Source: Anaerolineae bacterium | GTDB lineage: Bacteria; Chloroflexota; Anaerolineae; Aggregatilineales; Phototrophicaceae | Reading direction: 5' to 3' | DNA: 38,345 nucleotides | NCBI GenBank assembly: GCA_022824465.1 | Contig: JAJDZV010000012.1 | Coordinates: 1 to 38,345 of the forward strand | Shown here: positions 7,806 through 16,408 of the stretch, piece after piece | How positions within the stretch are numbered: position 1 is the stretch's first letter | Layout: each line of letters starts with the position of its first letter | Position numbers and translations under genes: made by a program | Notes under the pieces: model-generated | The model's database searches: none | What the model was told of the DNA's origin: nothing | Seen by the model: only the letters and a program-made list of their open reading frames with translations

Positions 7806-8036
7806 ATGAGGAAGTTAGACCCAAAGCGTATTTTATCCTCTCGACCATTCCTGGCCGGCATGGCCACAGCATTTGACATGTATGGCGCTTACGGGCTAGA
7901 CGTCTATGAGAGAATCCACACCGAGTGGTCAGACGTGAATTCACAAGCTTATCCCAGCGTCGATGAGTCTATCAAAGAGAGCATTGCGACGGTCAACGGC
8001 GATTTCCTGCAACTGCTCGCGGAGCGCGAGAAGTAA
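7806..8036 (+). CDS. Small hypothetical protein
   Basis: 76 soluble-looking residues with no signal peptide and a charged C-terminus (LLAEREK). GGAGGCAAGG stands upstream of the ATG at good spacing. Its TAA overlaps the ATG of the next gene by one base (TAATG), so the two are almost certainly co-translated. I recognise no family. It contains a moderately hydrophobic FLAGMATAFDMYGAYG stretch near residue 15. Confidence 0.6.
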   Translation: MRKLDPKRILSSRPFLAGMATAFDMYGAYGLDVYERIHTEWSDVNSQAYPSVDESIKESIATVNGDFLQLLAEREK

Positions 8037-8437
8037 TGCAATCCGGAAAAGCAACGCTTAGCGACGCGCCTGACACCGACGCGCTTCCGCAAGTCCACGC
8101 TGAGTTCTCCGCCGTACAATTCGACGAACGTCTCCTCCCGATATATGAAGAGCATCAGCGGCACAAAATGGCGCTGGAAAAACAGGAACAGACGGACAAC
8201 ACAAACATCAGTCTCCAACTCATAGCCGATACGTCTGAAGTTACAAGACGAGGGCAATTGATCGGCGGCGGCATTGCCATTGTCGCTTTGATCGGCGGGC
8301 TCGTCCTTGTGGCGCTTGACAAGGATGCCGTTGGCTCCGCCGTTCTGGTATTGGATGCCGTGTTTGTATTCTCACAGAAACTGGTTAATCCAAGCGAACG
8401 ATATGTCCCGAAGACCAAGCAGGATTCGCCAAGTTGA
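8036..8437 (+). CDS. DUF2335-like membrane protein
   Basis: 133 residues. A helix with YEEHQRHKMALEKQEQ precedes two hydrophobic stretches, GGGIAIVALIGGLVLVAL and GSAVLVLDAVFVFSQ. This arrangement, a polar helix with repeated H/E near the membrane followed by a two-helix hairpin, is typical of DUF2335 membrane proteins, whose function is unknown. It starts one base inside the stop of the previous gene, so the pair is one transcription unit. The DUF2335 call is from memory of the family pattern and is moderate. Confidence 0.6.
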   Translation: MQSGKATLSDAPDTDALPQVHAEFSAVQFDERLLPIYEEHQRHKMALEKQEQTDNTNISLQLIADTSEVTRRGQLIGGGIAIVALIGGLVLVALDKDAVGSAVLVLDAVFVFSQKLVNPSERYVPKTKQDSPS

Positions 8438-8517
8438 CCCTGGGATGACCGGCGGCGCGCAACCGCCTGCCAAGCTTGGGCAGTAAAGGATAAAGAGCGG
8501 GTCAAACGCTCTATCGC

Positions 8518-9915
8518 CTAGGCATTCGAGACCCCACTCCGCATCAACACCCGCCCGCCAATCATCCACCACACCAGCGCGCTCAACGCCAGCGCAACCG
8601 CCAGCGCCAGCAGCGGCTCAAAAAACAGCGCCAGCAGAAGCGTCAAATATATCCCCAGCGACACAATCGTCACCGCCGCGCTCGCCATCCAGCGCTCCTG
8701 AATGCGGAAGATGTCAGTGACGAACGGCAAGCCGATAACGAAGAGCGCAACCGAAACCACCCCGATCAGCAAGCCCGCCGGAACCGCCGTCTCCGCGCCG
8801 CCGAAGCCATTGGGCGCCGATAGTATCGCCCCGCTCGTCACCACGCCGATGACCGCGAACATCATCAGCAGCATGTGCAGAATGCTGATCCGCTGGATCG
8901 AACCCCAAAAGGCCGCGTCGAAAGCCGCGCCCGAAGCCGTCCGCATCTCGCTCACCCGCTGCGATATCCGCCGTTGCAGCGCATAAATCACCAGCGCCAG
9001 CACCGTCGCGAAATAGGGAATCGATTGCGGCAGTTGCGACGGAATCTCCAGCGAACCGATGCGGATGCCCAGCGCGTCAAAGAAACCAAATACCAACGAC
9101 GCCACCATCGTGCCCGCCGGCGTCCCCCCGCCCAGCGACGGCGTCACCAAAGCGATGAAGCCGCGCCCGGCCGTCATATCGCGCTGGAACAGCTGCAAAT
9201 AACCCATGCCCATGTGGATGCCGCCCAAACCCGCGAAGAAGCCGCTGATCATCAGCGCGTAATAGCGTATCCGCTTGACATTGATGCCCACCGACGCCGC
9301 CGCTTCCGGATTCTCCCCCACCGCCCGCAGGTGCATGCCAAAAGGCATCCGATACATGACGAAAGACACCACAAAGACGCCGACGAAGGCGATCCACGTC
9401 ATCACGCTTTGGTTGTTGAATATGTCGAAGAAGATCGGTCCGATTAGCGGTATCTGATTGATGAAATCCGGCAGATGAATGAAGGGCATCTGCAAGCTCG
9501 CCAAGGTGCTGGTATTGCCGCGGTCGCCAGTCAACTCAAACATGATCGCCACCGTCGCTGACGACCCGAAGATGTTCAGCGCAATGCCGGAAAGGAAGAG
9601 ATCGCCCTTCAAGTCCAGGTGAAACAGAGCCAGCACGAACGACAGCAGCAGCGACACGCAGACCCCCAGCAGCAAGCCCAGCCAGGGCCCGACTGCCACG
9701 CCCGTTTCAGCGCCGAACCAATCCTGCGAATAGGCGCTTACAACCACGCCCGTGAACGCCGACGAAAGCATCATGCCTTCCAGACCGATATTCAGCACGC
9801 CAGCTTTCTCCGATATCAGCGCCCCCAGCGACGGCAACAATATCGGCGTCGTCACGCGCAGGATGGCAGCCAGGAAAACCGCGCTGAATATCCCGTCAAT
9901 GACATTCTCAAACAT
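8518..9915 (-). CDS. ABC transporter permease, nucleoside/sugar type (YufQ-like)
   Basis: A 465-residue multi-pass membrane protein of the RbsC/branched-chain permease family. The N-terminus has the family signature GALISEKAGVLNIGLEGMML. Further on come LKGDLFLSGIALN, the cytoplasmic coupling region FGMHLRAVGENPEAAASVGI, and GMGYLQLFQRDMTAGRGFI. It is the second permease of the BmpA-type (CUT2-like) nucleoside importer. The C-terminal 130 residues add four or so extra hydrophobic segments beyond the usual length of about 310. It follows the first permease across a 176-base gap that holds a class B repeat. Confidence 0.92.
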   Translation of the reverse strand: MFENVIDGIFSAVFLAAILRVTTPILLPSLGALISEKAGVLNIGLEGMMLSSAFTGVVVSAYSQDWFGAETGVAVGPWLGLLLGVCVSLLLSFVLALFHLDLKGDLFLSGIALNIFGSSATVAIMFELTGDRGNTSTLASLQMPFIHLPDFINQIPLIGPIFFDIFNNQSVMTWIAFVGVFVVSFVMYRMPFGMHLRAVGENPEAAASVGINVKRIRYYALMISGFFAGLGGIHMGMGYLQLFQRDMTAGRGFIALVTPSLGGGTPAGTMVASLVFGFFDALGIRIGSLEIPSQLPQSIPYFATVLALVIYALQRRISQRVSEMRTASGAAFDAAFWGSIQRISILHMLLMMFAVIGVVTSGAILSAPNGFGGAETAVPAGLLIGVVSVALFVIGLPFVTDIFRIQERWMASAAVTIVSLGIYLTLLLALFFEPLLALAVALALSALVWWMIGGRVLMRSGVSNA

Positions 9916-10007
9916 GGCTCAACCCCCATCCCCCGGCCGCTCTCGCCATCTTTATGGCGAGCATCCACAAAATGCGGGAAAGCGGACTATGCTCAAGAAT
10001 CGCGGAC

Positions 10008-10098
10008 AGTTGAAGCCCCTCCCTCTTCATGGGAAACATCCCCCGTGAGGCGGGGGACCGAGGGGGCATCGGGTTTGGGGTGGGGGTAAATTCAAACA
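10008..10098. repeat. Class B G/C-stretch repeat between the two permease genes
   Basis: CCCCTCCCTCTTCATGGG, CCCCCGTGAGGCGGGGG and GGGTTTGGGGTGGGGG form a compound hairpin. The outer ends (GTTGAAG on the left, TTCAAAC on the right) resemble the terminal inverted repeats of the element at 17805, so this may be a diverged relative. The right end extends a few bases into the 3' end of the upstream permease gene. Confidence 0.55.
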
Positions 10099-11837
10099 TC
10101 CGCCCCCTCCAAACTCTCAACCGCGTGCCCGGTCTCGTCGATATCCGCCCGCTTCTGCCGCGCCTGGAAGAATGTCACCAGCGCCTCCGCCGTGATCAGC
10201 AAGATGATGATCGCCTGGATCATACGCACCACTTCGAAGCTCACGTTGGCGTCGCGCTCCATGAACTGCGCCCCCGCCCGCAAATACGCGTAGAGCAAAC
10301 CCGTAAATGGCACGACCAGCACATTCAAACGCGCCAGCAATGCCACCACCACGCCTTCAAATGCCAGCGCGAACGAGATATTCAGTATCAGCTGCCGGTG
10401 GATGCCATTTGCCAGGTGCATGCCCGCCAAGCCCGCCACGATCCCCCCGATAGCCATCACCAGCATTATCGTCCGCTTTGAATTTACCCCGCCATAATCA
10501 GCGAAGCGCAAGTTTGAGCCGATGATGCGAATCTCGTAGCCCAGCGGCGTCCGGCGGATGAGCAGCCAGGAAATCAAGACGACAATCACCAGGATGAAGA
10601 CCGCGATTGTCACCTGCGTGTTCTCCACAATGACCGGCAGAACCGCATTCGCCGTGAACTTCTCCGAAGCGACATAACCAGCGTCCGGCGGCTTAAGCTG
10701 GAAATTCAGCACCATCTCGAAGAAACGCGTCGCGATAACGTTAAGCATCAGCGTCGAGACCAACTCGTTCGCGCCCAGATACGCCTTTAGCGCGCCGGGA
10801 ATGAGACCATAAATGAAGCCCGCCGTCGCCGACGCCAAAATGATGAACGGTATCAATATCACCCCCGGGACATGCGGCGAATTCAGCGCGATGATCCCGC
10901 TGACCAAGGCGCCGAAATACAACTGCCCCTCCGCGCCCAGGCTGAACTGCTGCGCCCGAAACACAATCGCAAAAGACATACCCAGCAATATCAGCGTGAT
11001 CGCGTCCTGGATCCAAACCCCCCAGCGATTGACCCGCTCAATCGGACCCAGCAGCAGCGCCTCGAAAGCCAACTGCGATTGATTCAGCGCCTCCGACAGC
11101 ACCGTGCCCGTATCTATTTCTTCCGGCCGCGAGTAGAGCGTATAGACGCCATCGGCCGGCAGCGTGTATCCCTCGATCACCGCATCGCGCACGCTGACCA
11201 AATCATCGAAGATCTCCTCGACTTGCCGCGCAGTCGCCGATGTCGCCTGTTCCAGGACCGCGCCAGACGCATCGCGCAACTCCACCAGCACGTTCACATC
11301 CGACCGCCGGTTCTTGGCGTAAGCCAACAGCGATACCACATCGCCCTCGCTGCCAGCGAAGGTCCAGGCGATCTCGCTCACCGGCGCCACCACATTCGGC
11401 TTGTTGAATTCCCCGCCGCGCCGCTTGTTGTATTCCAGGTCAACCCCGTCAGTCTCAATCGGCTCGGCATCGGATATCACCTGCGCGCGGAACTCGCCGC
11501 GCCGGAAGCGGTCAGCCGAATCCAGATTGAAGACGAATGTCACCAGAAAACCCAAAAGCAGCGCCACAATCACCGTCAGCAGAACGCGGATCGCCTGCCG
11601 CTTTAGCTCCACAACAAAGAGCAAAATGCAGCCGCCCACCAGCGCATTCACCAGCAAGACGTTCTGCCAGGTCGGCGTGTCCGTCATCTTCTCCAGCGAG
11701 CCGTCAAAGAGCGTATTCGTCACAAACAGTGTGACGATGATGCCCGCGACCGCGCCGATGATCAGCAAAAGATGCTTGCGAACAAAGGAACTATCGCCGC
11801 TTGGCGCTGCCGGCGCTTGCTTCTTCTGGACCGTCAT
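10092..11837 (-). CDS. ABC transporter permease, nucleoside type (YufP-like), with long N-terminal extension
   Basis: 581 residues, much longer than the usual 350. The C-terminal 330 residues carry the permease core: IVFRAQQFSLGAEGQLYFG, LGANELVSTLMLN, and GYEIRIIGSNLRFADYGGV, the loop that contacts the ATPase. The N-terminal 200 residues contain two or three membrane segments and a soluble stretch (about 90-230, with AWTFAGSEGDVVSLLAYAKN and PADGVYTLYSRPEE) that looks like an extracytoplasmic beta domain. The ATG has GTGGAG ahead. A 294-base non-coding segment separates it from the ATPase gene, although these genes normally abut. Confidence 0.9.
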   Translation of the reverse strand: MTVQKKQAPAAPSGDSSFVRKHLLLIIGAVAGIIVTLFVTNTLFDGSLEKMTDTPTWQNVLLVNALVGGCILLFVVELKRQAIRVLLTVIVALLLGFLVTFVFNLDSADRFRRGEFRAQVISDAEPIETDGVDLEYNKRRGGEFNKPNVVAPVSEIAWTFAGSEGDVVSLLAYAKNRRSDVNVLVELRDASGAVLEQATSATARQVEEIFDDLVSVRDAVIEGYTLPADGVYTLYSRPEEIDTGTVLSEALNQSQLAFEALLLGPIERVNRWGVWIQDAITLILLGMSFAIVFRAQQFSLGAEGQLYFGALVSGIIALNSPHVPGVILIPFIILASATAGFIYGLIPGALKAYLGANELVSTLMLNVIATRFFEMVLNFQLKPPDAGYVASEKFTANAVLPVIVENTQVTIAVFILVIVVLISWLLIRRTPLGYEIRIIGSNLRFADYGGVNSKRTIMLVMAIGGIVAGLAGMHLANGIHRQLILNISFALAFEGVVVALLARLNVLVVPFTGLLYAYLRAGAQFMERDANVSFEVVRMIQAIIILLITAEALVTFFQARQKRADIDETGHAVESLEGADV

Positions 11838-12131
11838 GCGTCGCGCTCCACTTCTTGTTTCTGTTGCCCCGGCTCTCTCATCGACGACATACCCCTTCGC
11901 CTAGGAGACCTAAGAAGGGGCTCCATTCACAACTGCGCTCGAATCGCCGACTCCTGATTCCAACCCGGCTGGCGATCGCCGATTCTTGCTGCATAAACCG
12001 CGCGAGACCTCTAGGCGCGACTCGGCGAGTCGCCCGCAATTGAGCGCTGTTGCCGCCGAAAATAACTGTTCGGCTAACTCGTCCGCCGGTCATCAACATC
12101 TGGCGGATACACCAGGGGATGAGGGAAAACA
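11838..12131. other. Intergenic segment flanked by near-identical 22-bp direct repeats
   Basis: The gap between the ATPase stop and the permease start is bracketed by CATGCGTCGCGCTCCACTTC (11834-11853) and CATGCGTAGCGCTCCATTTC (12133-12152). One is the permease ribosome-binding/start region; the other is the 3' end and stop of the ATPase. Inside is a hairpin, CCCCTTCGCC...AAGAAGGGG (about 11890-11920), and a REP-like stretch, GGCGACTCGCCG-type, near 12015-12035. No gene is seen. This looks like an insertion or duplication that separated genes that once overlapped. Confidence 0.5.
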
Positions 12132-13673
12132 TCATGCGTAGCGCTCCATTTCTTTCGCCGGCTGACGCTCCGCTCCAAGCATATAATAACCAATCCGCTC
12201 CTCAGTCAAGCTCTCGTCATTCGGGAAGATGCCCACGATCTCGCCTTCATACATCACCATGATCCGGTCCGACAGCTTCATCACTTCCTGCAAATCCGCC
12301 GAAATCAGCAATATCGCCAGACCCTGCGTCCGCTGATCGACCAACTCTTGATGAATGAACTCGATCGCGCCGATATCAACGCCGCGCGTCGGCTGCGCCG
12401 CGATCAGCAGCTTCGGCGACGACGAAAGCTCCCGCGCCACCACCACCTTCTGCATGTTCCCGCCCGAAAGCGCGTTGACCGGGATTGAACCATTCGGCGC
12501 AATGATATTGAATTCGCGGATCAGCCCCTGCCCATTCTCCACAATCGCGCTGATATCCAGCAAACCGCGCCGCGTAAATGGCTCGCGATAATAACGGTCA
12601 ATGATGAGATTGTCCTCGATGGACGAAGTCAGCGCCACGCCATTGGTCAAGCGGTCTTCCGGAATATGCGCCACCTGATGCTCCCGCACGGACCGCGGAC
12701 CGCGCCCCAGTATCTGCTCCTGATTGATGTACGCCTCGCCCGTGGTCGGCGGACGCAAGCCCGTCAACACCTCCGCCAGCTCCGTCTGCCCGTTGCCCTC
12801 GACGCCGGCGATGCCCAATATCTCATGCTGATACACATGAAAGCTCACCTGCTTCAAAAGCTGATGCCCGCTGTCATCGGCATACGTCAAGTCCTGCACC
12901 GCCAGCACCGCATCGCCGCGCGTCACTTCGGGCCGATCCACCTGCATAAACACCTCGCGCCCGACCATCATGCGCGCCAATTCCCGCTCATCGGTCGCCG
13001 CCGTCTCCACGGTGCCGATCTTGCGCGCGTCCCGCATCACCGTCACCCGGTCCGATATCTCGATCACTTCTTTCAACTTGTGCGTGATAAAGACCACCGT
13101 CTTGCCGCCATCAACCAGGCTCCGTATCGCCGCGAATAAGTCTTGCGTCTCGCTCGGCGTCAGCACCGCCGTCGGCTCATCGAGGATCAAAATCTCAGCC
13201 CCGCGATACAGCGCCTTGAGAATCTCTACCCGCTGACGCATGCCCACCGGTATATCGGCGATCCGCGCATTGGGATTGACCGTCAAGCCATACTCCTTCG
13301 AAAGCGCCTCGGTATCAGCCACAGCGCTCGCGAAATCGATGCGCGCGCCCTGCTTCGTCTCGCGGTTGAGGATGATGTTCTGCGCCACGGTGAAGGAATC
13401 GACCAGCATGAAATTCTGATGCACCATGCCGATGCCCAACTCAATCGCATCCTGCGGATTGCCTATCTCGACCTCGTCGCCGCGAATCGCGATCCGCCCC
13501 GATGTCGGCTGCTCCAAGCCATAGAGCAACTTCATCAAGGTGGACTTGCCCGCGCCGTTCTCGCCGACCAAGGCGTGAATCTCCCCCGCTTCCACCGAAA
13601 AGTCGATGTCGTCATTGGCGTGCACGCCGTTGCCGTAAATCTTGTGAATGCCTTGCGTTTCAACTATGGGCAT
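12132..13673 (-). CDS. ABC transporter ATP-binding protein, two ATPase domains (YufO-like)
   Basis: 513 residues with tandem ATPase domains, as in all CUT2/BmpA-type importers. Domain 1 has a full Walker A, GENGAGKS (38-45), and Walker B, ILILDEPTAVLTPSE. Domain 2 has the family's degenerate P-loop, GVEGNGQTEL, but a proper signature, LSGGNMQK. It energises nucleoside uptake with the two permeases downstream. Its start lies 6 bases after the stop of the restriction-endonuclease gene, and its ribosome-binding site (AGGAAG) is inside the end of that gene. It therefore may depend on transcription through the restriction-modification cassette. Confidence 0.95.
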   Translation of the reverse strand: MPIVETQGIHKIYGNGVHANDDIDFSVEAGEIHALVGENGAGKSTLMKLLYGLEQPTSGRIAIRGDEVEIGNPQDAIELGIGMVHQNFMLVDSFTVAQNIILNRETKQGARIDFASAVADTEALSKEYGLTVNPNARIADIPVGMRQRVEILKALYRGAEILILDEPTAVLTPSETQDLFAAIRSLVDGGKTVVFITHKLKEVIEISDRVTVMRDARKIGTVETAATDERELARMMVGREVFMQVDRPEVTRGDAVLAVQDLTYADDSGHQLLKQVSFHVYQHEILGIAGVEGNGQTELAEVLTGLRPPTTGEAYINQEQILGRGPRSVREHQVAHIPEDRLTNGVALTSSIEDNLIIDRYYREPFTRRGLLDISAIVENGQGLIREFNIIAPNGSIPVNALSGGNMQKVVVARELSSSPKLLIAAQPTRGVDIGAIEFIHQELVDQRTQGLAILLISADLQEVMKLSDRIMVMYEGEIVGIFPNDESLTEERIGYYMLGAERQPAKEMERYA

Positions 13674-13679
13674 GACGGT

Positions 13680-14783
13680 TTAGCTACTTCCTGTCGCGAT
13701 CTGATTCCAGCTTTCTTTGAGTTGAAAGTTCACATTTTCATCAGATTCCAAGTGAGAAACGTAAGCGTCAATAAATGAACGTGTACTTCCGATAATACGC
13801 AAATAGTACAGTAATGTACGATCTACGCCGTTAACAATCAATTGACATCCGTGTGATTGCGCGACATGCCGAATGTCTCCGCTAAATTCATCATAATTAT
13901 CATGAGGATAAGTCGTCAGTATGTAAAATCTTTGCACTGGAGTCGTCTGCAACTTTTGAAATGATGTGTGTATCAGGCCAGAAGTGATGCGGACATTGTG
14001 CTTAATCTCATATCCTTCATACAGCGCTCCGTTAGCATCTAGTATATTCACATCGCCTATTAGTCTTGTTTTGGTATCGCTCGCTGTGTGCGCCTGCAAC
14101 GGCAGCACCTTACACATACGATAACGTTCAGTTTCACGCGCCAAAACAGTCAAAATGGAGTGCATTGCTAAAACAGGCAACCTGGCAGCGCCAAGCGCCT
14201 CGACGCCGTGATGCTGGCGCAACTTATCGACGACATCGGCAATGGACAGATTTACTGGCCGTGACAAGACCAGATTTGCACTCTTGTCTCTTGCCTTGAT
14301 GAAACCGTCAAAGAGAAAAAGCAAAATCTTCCGCACTTTGTCACTGTTACTGGAATTCGCCAAAGAAACCAGATAGAGAAAAGCGCTCTTTAGTTTTTTG
14401 GGGGTAATCTGTCCTGGATAGTTCATATCATACGGATGCGCCTGCTCTAAAGATCGCGTAAGCCATCCTGATTCACTCATACTGGGAAACTGCTTGTCTT
14501 TCAAAAACGGTGTGACAGTTTCCGTATCCAGCTTTCGGCCACTAAACCCACCGGGCATACCCGCCTGATGGTTGCGGATATCTTGATACGGATCAATCAG
14601 CTTCTTGAGCAGTAGTGTAATTAGTACGGTTGGAACCGCCTTCCTCGTTTCATGGTATTCCAGGATTGTGCGCAGATTTTCCGATTCCTCAGCCGTAAAC
14701 CATGACGTAATGTCACTTCCGACGGACAGTGCCATTTCGTACATTTCTTGCAATGTTTCCCGGCCATTCCAATCCGCTGTCAC
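13680..14783 (-). CDS. Type II restriction endonuclease (PD-(D/E)XK-like, possibly SacI family)
   Basis: 367 residues immediately downstream of a DNA methyltransferase. A GDVNILDANGALYEGYEIKHN stretch, with Asp244 and Glu259-x-Lys261, gives a plausible PD-(D/E)XK nuclease core. The N-terminal half has YQDIRNHQAGMPGGFSGRKL and ESGWLTRSLEQ, which I recall from SacI-like type II endonucleases; this family name is tentative. The GTG start overlaps the methyltransferase TGA by 4 bases (GTGA). G+C is low compared with both flanks (24 of 60 bases in the line at 13741, versus 37 of 60 at 13141), a sign of transfer. Recognition site unknown. Confidence 0.75.
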   Translation of the reverse strand: MTADWNGRETLQEMYEMALSVGSDITSWFTAEESENLRTILEYHETRKAVPTVLITLLLKKLIDPYQDIRNHQAGMPGGFSGRKLDTETVTPFLKDKQFPSMSESGWLTRSLEQAHPYDMNYPGQITPKKLKSAFLYLVSLANSSNSDKVRKILLFLFDGFIKARDKSANLVLSRPVNLSIADVVDKLRQHHGVEALGAARLPVLAMHSILTVLARETERYRMCKVLPLQAHTASDTKTRLIGDVNILDANGALYEGYEIKHNVRITSGLIHTSFQKLQTTPVQRFYILTTYPHDNYDEFSGDIRHVAQSHGCQLIVNGVDRTLLYYLRIIGSTRSFIDAYVSHLESDENVNFQLKESWNQIATGSS

Positions 14784-15895
14784 AAGAGTCGCTCCATCGC
14801 AGGAACAGGTATCTCTCCCAATGTATTCCGCACACGCTCTTGCGCGTCAACGCAGTAGTCACGACTGATATCAATTCCGATACAGCTTCGCCCTTCCTGC
14901 AACGCCGCCACCATCGTCGAGCCACTTCCTAGATATGGATCTAAAACCATTCCACCTTTAGGGCAAAGCAGTCTTATCAACTCTCGAATAACTTTAACTG
15001 GGAAGACAGCGGGATGATCGTTGCCAGGCAAACTCTCAACCGGATTCTCAATTACGTCGCGTTTCAATGGCTCACCAGAAATACGAATGATGGTAAATCC
15101 ATACCGCTCAATTCGCATTTTTCTGCCGCCTTCTTGCCCACCGTAGGCAGGGGCGTGAATCCCACGTATCTTCATTCTGAAACTATGAATCTTACCTCTG
15201 CGCACATCGTCCACCACTTCGTCCAACGCCTGATGCGCGCCATTCTTCTCGCTGTCGCTAAGATCTGAAGAATCAATCAATTCTCGATACTTGGCGCCAA
15301 GCTTACTGGTTGGCTTTGAAGGCCTTTTACGTTTGGACCGCTGAAACGCCTTTCGGTCGTAGTAATAATCCCGGTTGAGAGCAAAGTGAAAAAACGGTTC
15401 TGTACTGGCAATTAGCCGACGAGAAAATTGATGCGGCGTCGGATTGGATTTAACCCACGTAATATCATTTACGAGACGTAAATTGAAGTCACCTAACACT
15501 TGTAGAGCAAATTGATAAGGCACGAGCAACAGGCTGCCGTCAACGATTTTGTCTCCCATGTTATAGACGATGTTTCCCGTCGGCTTCATGACTCGCACAA
15601 TTTTGGCGAAAGTCGTCACTATGCTATCAAGGTACTGTTCAACGGTTGCTTCGTTTCCAAGGCCCGCTGCGCCATATTCTCGCTGCTGGAAATAGGGCGG
15701 CGAAGTAACCGCCAAATCAACTGAGCGCGGCGCAAGCAGAGAAAGTTCCGCGTCGCTGTCTCCACAGATGACACGGTATTCCAGGCCATTTAATCGGTGG
15801 GAGTAGATGACGCCGCTATTCATATAACATGTTTCGCGCCGGGCGCCTGAGTCGGAGAAATAATCATCAGGAGACGAACTGGTTATGAATTCCAC
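14780..15895 (-). CDS. Type II DNA methyltransferase, beta class
   Basis: 371 residues. Motif IV (DLAVTSPPYFQQREYG) precedes motif I (LDPYLGSGSTMVAALQEG), which is the beta-class order. SPPY is commonest in N4-cytosine enzymes but also occurs in N6-adenine ones. The middle portion (about 170-290) is the presumed target-recognition region. The GTG start at 15895 gives the longest frame; an ATG at 15823 (MNSGVIYSHRLNG) is an alternative closer to the conserved part. It protects the host from the partner nuclease encoded just downstream. Codon use is AT-richer than the transporter genes on both sides. Confidence 0.9.
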   Translation of the reverse strand: MEFITSSSPDDYFSDSGARRETCYMNSGVIYSHRLNGLEYRVICGDSDAELSLLAPRSVDLAVTSPPYFQQREYGAAGLGNEATVEQYLDSIVTTFAKIVRVMKPTGNIVYNMGDKIVDGSLLLVPYQFALQVLGDFNLRLVNDITWVKSNPTPHQFSRRLIASTEPFFHFALNRDYYYDRKAFQRSKRKRPSKPTSKLGAKYRELIDSSDLSDSEKNGAHQALDEVVDDVRRGKIHSFRMKIRGIHAPAYGGQEGGRKMRIERYGFTIIRISGEPLKRDVIENPVESLPGNDHPAVFPVKVIRELIRLLCPKGGMVLDPYLGSGSTMVAALQEGRSCIGIDISRDYCVDAQERVRNTLGEIPVPAMERLL

Positions 15896-15928
15896 TCGAC
15901 TTTACTGTAATGCTATGCCGACTCGAGT

Positions 15929-16180
15929 TCATTCAGTATCAACGACAACGTAAGCGGGCATGTACATGATATGCGCATTCGGGTCACTGCTGATCGTTTG
16001 CATGAGCACAGTGCCGTATTCGTGCTCGGCGTAAACCGCCCTTGCCGCCTCCATGTAGTCCGCGTAAATGCCCAGAACTTCCTTGTTCTTTATCGCCACA
16101 AATCTCCCGGCATGCTCTCTGACCAATTCGGGCCAGATTTCCAGGAAGTACTCGTAATCTTTGATCGATGGTTTCTTCAT
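15929..16180 (-). CDS. Small hypothetical protein, DUF5678-like
   Basis: 83 residues from the ATG at 16180 (MKKPSIKDYEYF), preferred over a longer frame to 16210. The pattern Y-E-Y...L-V-REHAGRFVAIKNKEVLGIYADYMEAARAVYAEH resembles DUF5678: a short helix, a strand ending in vAi-x-n-x-e-v, then an eaa helix. DUF5678 proteins have no firm function. It lies between BmpA and the restriction-modification pair on the same strand, 33 bases upstream of the methyltransferase, and could be cargo of the same insertion. Confidence 0.6.
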   Translation of the reverse strand: MKKPSIKDYEYFLEIWPELVREHAGRFVAIKNKEVLGIYADYMEAARAVYAEHEYGTVLMQTISSDPNAHIMYMPAYVVVDTE

Positions 16181-16358
16181 CCCAGCGCCCCAGTCACCAG
16201 CGGCTAGCAACGACGTTCCGTCACTTCAACGTTATAGTGGACTGCTGTCGGGCAGCCCTTGAGCCACCCGCCAATACACGATACCCGCAGAGACGAGCGG
16301 CAGTCGCTGCCTACGCGCTCCCCCCGGCTCGCCCGGCCATCTGCGCGTCTCAAAGAAT

Positions 16359-16401
16359 GCTCCCCCTCTCCCCTTGTGGGAAAGGGGGCCGGGGCTGAGG
16401 C
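16359..16401. repeat. Class B hairpin repeat
   Basis: TCCCCCTCTCCCCTTGTGGG followed by AAAGGGGGCCGGGG: an inverted repeat with a C-run arm and a G-run arm, eight bases from the BmpA stop. It may serve as a transcription terminator or attenuator. If so, BmpA could be made in excess of the ATPase and permeases. The rest of the 16181-16358 gap has no gene. Confidence 0.55.
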
Positions 16402-16408
16402 GTATAGC

